From positions 1-11,548 of the forward strand of contig JALLPB010001041.1 of assembly GCA_036939975.1 (NCBI GenBank): a DNA stretch of 11,548 nt, given 5' to 3'. The DNA is from Cyclostephanos tholiformis (lineage: Eukaryota > Bacillariophyta > Thalassiosirophyceae > Thalassiosirales > Thalassiosiraceae). Of this stretch, positions 8,401 through 11,548 are shown one piece after another; within the stretch, counting starts at the first letter, position 1, and the number at the start of each line of letters is the position of its first letter. Below the pieces are notes generated by a model. That model was not told where the DNA came from. It ran no database searches and saw only the letters and a program-made list of their open reading frames with translations. The translations under genes and the position numbers were made by a program.

Positions 8401-9390
8401 AACACGAGTGCCCACAATCACTCCTCACAGAACTTCACCTTCACCCATCTCACCCCAATTGCAATACTTGGATGGCTTGCTTTTGGGAGGAGAAATCTGG
8501 CATCAAGTCAGAGGGTACATATGCAAAGATCTCTCTTGTCAAATATTGGGTGCTTTGAGCTAAAGGAGTCCCACATGCAATACCCAGGATGTGCATTCTC
8601 TCCATCAAGAAAGTGAAATGATGAACCCCCTCCATGCTAAATCCCATATAGAGGTTTTTGGCAACCACAAAGATTGTATATGGGAAAAATCCAACAAACG
8701 TTGAAATGTTTTCTTGGTTAATTACCCCAATACTACTGATATAATTATTACAAGATACAACAATGGGAGTTGATGGGTATGCTCCTATTCTATGGCCGGA
8801 CACAATGTGACTTGTAGTAAGCCTCATGGTTGAATGCCGTTGCACCCTTAAGCAAGCTGATTAAAATGCTTTTTGTCAAGGCATCTTCCCTGACAATGAA
8901 ATCACAATAGTAAAGCCCTCCATTGGCAATCCGGACACGGCAAAAGACAAGTATTGGCTCCTAAAGAAAAAAAATTATGGCTTTTGTTGGAGCCCATGTC
9001 ATAGGTACAACAAAATCACAAACAGTTCTCCACAGCACTGGACTCCATCCCATCACATCCAACCCACATCGCTTCACAGGCTCTCTCCATGATCTTTCCA
9101 ACCCCGCTGCAGAGATTTCTTCCACCCCACTTGCCCTCAGGATCTATATTGGCAGTTTTATGTATTTCTCAGAAAACCCTGACATCAAACATCAATTCAA
9201 AAGGCTCCTTGTCAGCCTCATGACAGTCAAATTTATGGGCAATGTGGATTGGTTTCTTGGTACACACTTCCAATGGGTGTGCTCAGGTAGCAAGGACTAC
9301 ATTCATTTTAGTCAAACAGGCTTTGCTGTACACCTTGTTGAAGACAACAATGTCCATACAAAGAATATTACACCTACCGCTCTGGACTCC
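8401..9390 (+). pseudogene. Element 2 reverse transcriptase
   Basis: Copia-type reverse transcriptase. The N-terminal part reads WEEKSGIKSEGTYAKISLVKY with a TGA at 8556-8558, then KGVPHAIPRMCIL. A 1-nt loss near 8613 shifts the frame to EMMNPLHAKS and GNHKD. After an 79-nt interruption it resumes as YAPILWPDTM, with TGA at 8808-8810, and LKQAD with the first catalytic Asp at 8859-8861, directly followed by a TAA (8862-8864) that looks like a 3-nt deletion product. VKPSIGNPD and KDKYWLLKK follow. The catalytic YVDD motif is replaced by YIGS (9145-9156), removing both Asp. The end reads GNVDWFLGTHFQW. Expected Arg codons are again mostly Cys, His, Trp or stop. Confidence 0.87.
8699..8777. other. 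79-nt extra segment inside Element 2 RT
   Basis: Between the EKSNK codons ending at 8698 and the YAPIL codons starting at 8778 lie 79 nt that do not read as reverse transcriptase in any frame; relatives join these motifs directly. CAACAA occurs at 8692-8697 and again at 8758-8763, so a 66-nt insertion with a 6-bp duplication is one possible explanation. I see no terminal inverted repeats and no convincing intron borders. That it is an insertion depends on my memory of the family. Confidence 0.4.
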
Positions 9391-10145
9391 CCTTGATGCT
9401 TGCCCCAAGTCCAATGAGGCCAATGACTGCCCAGCCTTACCAGAATGCAAGAAATGGTACCAGAGTGTTGTCAGATCTATCAGTTGGCTAGCCCAAAGCA
9501 CAAGACCTGACCTTGCTCCCACTCACTCTTTCCTCTTGCATTAACAACAAACCATCCAAAAGTCACCAGAATGGGGTGCTCTATGCTCTCCATTATATTC
9601 ACTCAACAATTAACTATGGTTTCACATTCATGTCTCAAGCACAAGCTCCTCTTCAAATGTTTATGTCCTTCCCCTCATCCTCAGATACAGAAGCTTATAA
9701 TGATACCATACCATCTTCTCCTGATTGGCATCACCATCTTTCTAGTATGTATAGCAACACATGCTGGGGTTCCCAAATAGGCAACACCATCAGGGAAGGC
9801 ATTCAGCTTCCCCTCTTTAAATTCAGAAGGATGAGTGCGGCTATTGTTATGCATCCGGTGATTCCATTGCCATGAGAAGTGGAAATACGAGTGACCATCT
9901 TGGGCTGTCATCTCATGGTGAATACAAGAAACATGATCTTGAGCCTGTGTGACCTTGGATACCCTATCCAAGACAATGATAATGATGCCTATGTGAAATG
10001 ATGCCATAACATGACAACAAAAGGAAATTGCTTCATTGAAAATAGGAAGAACTCTACCCATGAGTGGGTCCTCAATGGCACTGTTGCAGTGTCTCACATA
10101 CGCAGCAAATACAACATTCTCCAATATATTCACAAAGGAAATGTG
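9391..10145 (+). pseudogene. Element 2 RT connection and RNase H
   Basis: The connection reads WYQSVVRSISWLAQSTRPDL, then after a frameshift near 9540 INNKPSKSHQNGVLYALHYI. RNase H begins near MYSNTCWGSQIGN. The first catalytic Asp is replaced by Asn (AAC, 9756-9758), and the next codon is ACA where relatives have Ala; both fit G-to-A at former CpG. LPLFKFRRMS follows, and about 20 residues seem deleted before a TGA at 9873-9875 and EVEIRVT, which keeps the catalytic Glu (9876-9878). DNDNDAYVK keeps the next Asp (about 9978) and is followed by TGA (9999-10001) in place of Trp. NIFTKEM at 10123-10143 marks the domain end. The enzyme could not be active. Confidence 0.85.
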
Positions 10146-10398
10146 GGACAGCACAATATTCCATTGCCTTCCTGATTCCTCCATGTGTCTATCCAGTGAC
10201 TACCTTCAAAAAATGATTTCTGGTGTGACGACCCGATCAGTGCACCCCATCCCTGTTATGGCACAGTCCTCAATGATGGTTCTGGTCCCTCATCTGGGTA
10301 CACTCAACATCCTTGCAGCATATCTGCAATTATGTAGTACTCCATCCATCCTATCTGGTATTTCTTATGCAGGCCATCATATTCTCTCCACCTTCTAG
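10146..10398 (+). pseudogene. Element 2 C-terminal tail after RNase H
   Basis: The frame holding IFTKEM stays open for about 84 more codons to a TAG at 10396-10398, reading WDSTIFHCLPDSSMCLSSDYL and ending GISYAGHHILSTF. Copia polyproteins often stop soon after this motif, so the tail is long. I believe related algal families have a similar tail, but I cannot assign a function. Trp at 10144-10146 and Cys in FHC again stand where Arg is expected. Confidence 0.55.
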
Positions 10399-10446
10399 GA
10401 TGGGAATTCCAACTTTTTCCCAATATCTGTGACCCCCCCATTGGAA

Positions 10447-10511
10447 GCAGAATTCTGGTTCCGGCATGAATTCTGCAAATTCCGGTCAGAAAAACCTTCG
10501 GAATATTTGCA
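10447..10511. repeat. Cluster of AATTC-based inverted repeats
   Basis: A perfect 9-bp inverted repeat, GCAGAATTC (10447-10455) and GAATTCTGC (10468-10476), has a 12-nt loop. An imperfect one, GCAAATTCCG starting at 10475 and CGGAATATTTGC ending near 10511, overlaps its right arm. More AATTCC words lie at about 10404, 10534 and 10560. This could be a foldback remnant or simply an AT-rich decayed repeat. Confidence 0.55.
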
Positions 10512-11108
10512 AATTGTCAATTGTTGAAATCAAAATTCCAATTCTGAGTCCAATTTCTGGAATTCCATGAATTATTATCCAGCCATTTTAACCAGTGCAC
10601 TTCTCCTCTCATGCTTTTTTTTGTGAAGATGAAAATTCCAATTTCCCCTGAGAGATTTTGGAGCCATAGCACAGGTAAAATGCAATGCGTCAAGTTATGG
10701 CATAACATATTGCTCGTAGAACTGAGATTGAATATTTTTAACAAATGCAATTGGTGGTATGGTAAAACTAAAGAAGGATATAATTCACTGAATGATGTTC
10801 TGTATGTCCCTTTTTATCTCTGTTAAAATGCAACATAATATCTCCTTGTTGGTCGGGGTCTATATAGGGACCCTCCATTCAGCACCCTAAAAATACTAAA
10901 AACCCTGCCATATCGACCCCCCCGGTCAATTTTGAGGGCACAGTCGTGTTCCCTACTTCTGAATTAGTCTACATAGATATTTACATAGTGGGTGTACCAT
11001 ATTTTTGGAGGAGTTATTATGTGTGCAAGCACGGACATTGTGTCGACCAAAAATACTCCATGACCCTAACTCCACCATGAGTAGTGTATGCAATAATCCC
11101 CTAACTCT

Positions 11109-11135
11109 CCCACCCAAGGCCCCCTCCCTGCCCCC
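11109..11135 (-). other. Potential G-quadruplex motif
   Basis: The plus strand has C runs of 3, 3, 5, 3 and 5 separated by loops of 1, 4, 1 and 2 nt. The minus strand therefore has five G runs of at least three with short loops, well within the usual G-quadruplex definition. No gene lies beside it, so any role is unknown. Confidence 0.75.
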
Positions 11136-11548
11136 TCCTCAAAGCCAACACCTATGAGACAACAAACATGGTGTTGGCATTGCCAAATTCATCCAGCGGG
11201 CCAAATGGTGCCGATCATTTCATCATCGTGGTATGTTCGATGCACATCGTCATAGTAGCAACGCAAGTCATGTAAATAGTAACAAATATATTTTTTTCTA
11301 GTTTTAACAATGCAGACCCATATCATAGTTGATTGTTGTATGCTTTATTGCTGGGAGTGTGGCTCCACAGCGGCAGTATGATGACACTGGCCACCATGGT
11401 CGATTTATTTGATCGCATTTTACCCAGTCGAACCACAAACCAACATATTGTAAGGTCATGACTGAGGCTCCAAAGCCCCGTAGTCCACATCCCACATCCA
11501 TATCATATATATACAAAGTGTTTTAGCACCTTGATATGCTGTGGATGG

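Larger units (their letters stand above)
5138..10398 (+). mobile_element. Element 2: heavily decayed copia-like retrotransposon
   Basis: On the plus strand the order is Gag with zinc knuckle (5333-6990), aspartic protease (DTGA at 7438-7449), a linker with an unassigned module, copia-type reverse transcriptase (about 8401-9390) and RNase H ending in IFTKEM (10126-10143). I found no LTR pair. The left LTR may lie in 1-50 plus 5138-5280 and be split by Element 1; the right one may be lost or beyond the window. The reading frame changes many times and has many stops. CpG is rare: by hand I count 14 in 5341-6600 against 36 in 241-1500 of Element 1. This element is clearly older than Element 1 or has been exposed to stronger CpG mutation. 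Family similarity is from memory of algal copia polyproteins. Both borders are uncertain. Confidence 0.85.
10399..11548. other. Non-coding region, no supportable gene
   Basis: About 1,150 nt with only short frames on both strands and no recognisable domain, tRNA or repeat of the Element 1 LTRs. Part of it could be the 3' untranslated region or 3' LTR of Element 2, but I find no sequence shared with 5138-5332 or 1-50. C runs at 10427-10434 and 10918-10924 are not next to a recognisable LTR start. TATATAG near 10860-10867 lies between GGGTC and GACCC. A C-rich tract lies at 11109-11135. The last 60 nt are AT-rich. Confidence 0.6.

Noticed and set aside
8450..8845. 131-codon open frame on the minus strand
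   Set aside because: It lies antisense to the reverse transcriptase motifs read on the plus strand, and its product has no recognisable domain.
9681..10184. 167-codon open frame on the minus strand
   Set aside because: Antisense to the RNase H region of Element 2; open by chance, with no recognisable domain.
10517..10826. Small overlapping frames on both strands
   Set aside because: Short, AT-rich, without motif or start context, in a region without other coding signs.
10855..10875. TATATAG as a promoter
   Set aside because: No coding region follows on either strand, so there is nothing to support promoter function.
11385..11445. Possible tRNA T-arm (TTCGA context on the minus strand)
   Set aside because: The flanking bases cannot form the required stem, and no acceptor, D or anticodon arm is visible.

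Overview
The window looks like a piece of a eukaryotic nuclear genome made of transposable-element debris. It holds two degenerate Ty1/copia-type LTR retrotransposons arranged head to head. Their protein motifs most resemble copia families I associate with diatoms and related algae, so a diatom or other stramenopile host is my best guess. That guess rests on remembered family resemblance, not on a search. I see no host gene, tRNA, rRNA, CRISPR array or bacterial feature.

Layout. Positions 56-5132 are a complete but dead copia element on the minus strand (Element 1). It has a 153-nt 5' LTR at 4980-5132, a 160-nt 3' LTR at 56-215, a polypurine tract at 216-221 (minus strand) and a perfect 5-bp target-site duplication (TAACC at 51-55 and 5133-5137). 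Reading right to left it encodes Gag with a zinc knuckle, protease, integrase, reverse transcriptase and RNase H. The frame is broken by at least six internal stops and about eight frameshifts.

Positions 5138 to at least 10398 are a second, older copia-like element on the plus strand (Element 2). It has a leader with a TATA-like box and nested hairpins, then Gag with a zinc knuckle, protease, a linker plus an unassigned module, reverse transcriptase and RNase H. I found neither of its LTRs, and I could not recognise an integrase in it. Element 2 is strongly CpG-poor. Many positions where relatives carry CGN arginine are now TGA, Cys, His, Trp or Gln, the pattern expected from deamination of methylated CpG.

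Positions 10399-11548 have no supportable gene. They contain a cluster of AATTC-based inverted repeats and a strong potential G-quadruplex on the minus strand.

Neither element is likely to be autonomous now. Both have lost reverse-transcriptase catalytic aspartates, and Element 2 has also lost one in RNase H. A plausible history is that Element 2 landed first and decayed under CpG methylation, and that Element 1 later inserted at or in its 5' end. No convincing new cellular system is visible. The most interesting points are the CpG-driven erosion of Element 2, its apparent lack of integrase, and the unusual 5' leaders of both elements.
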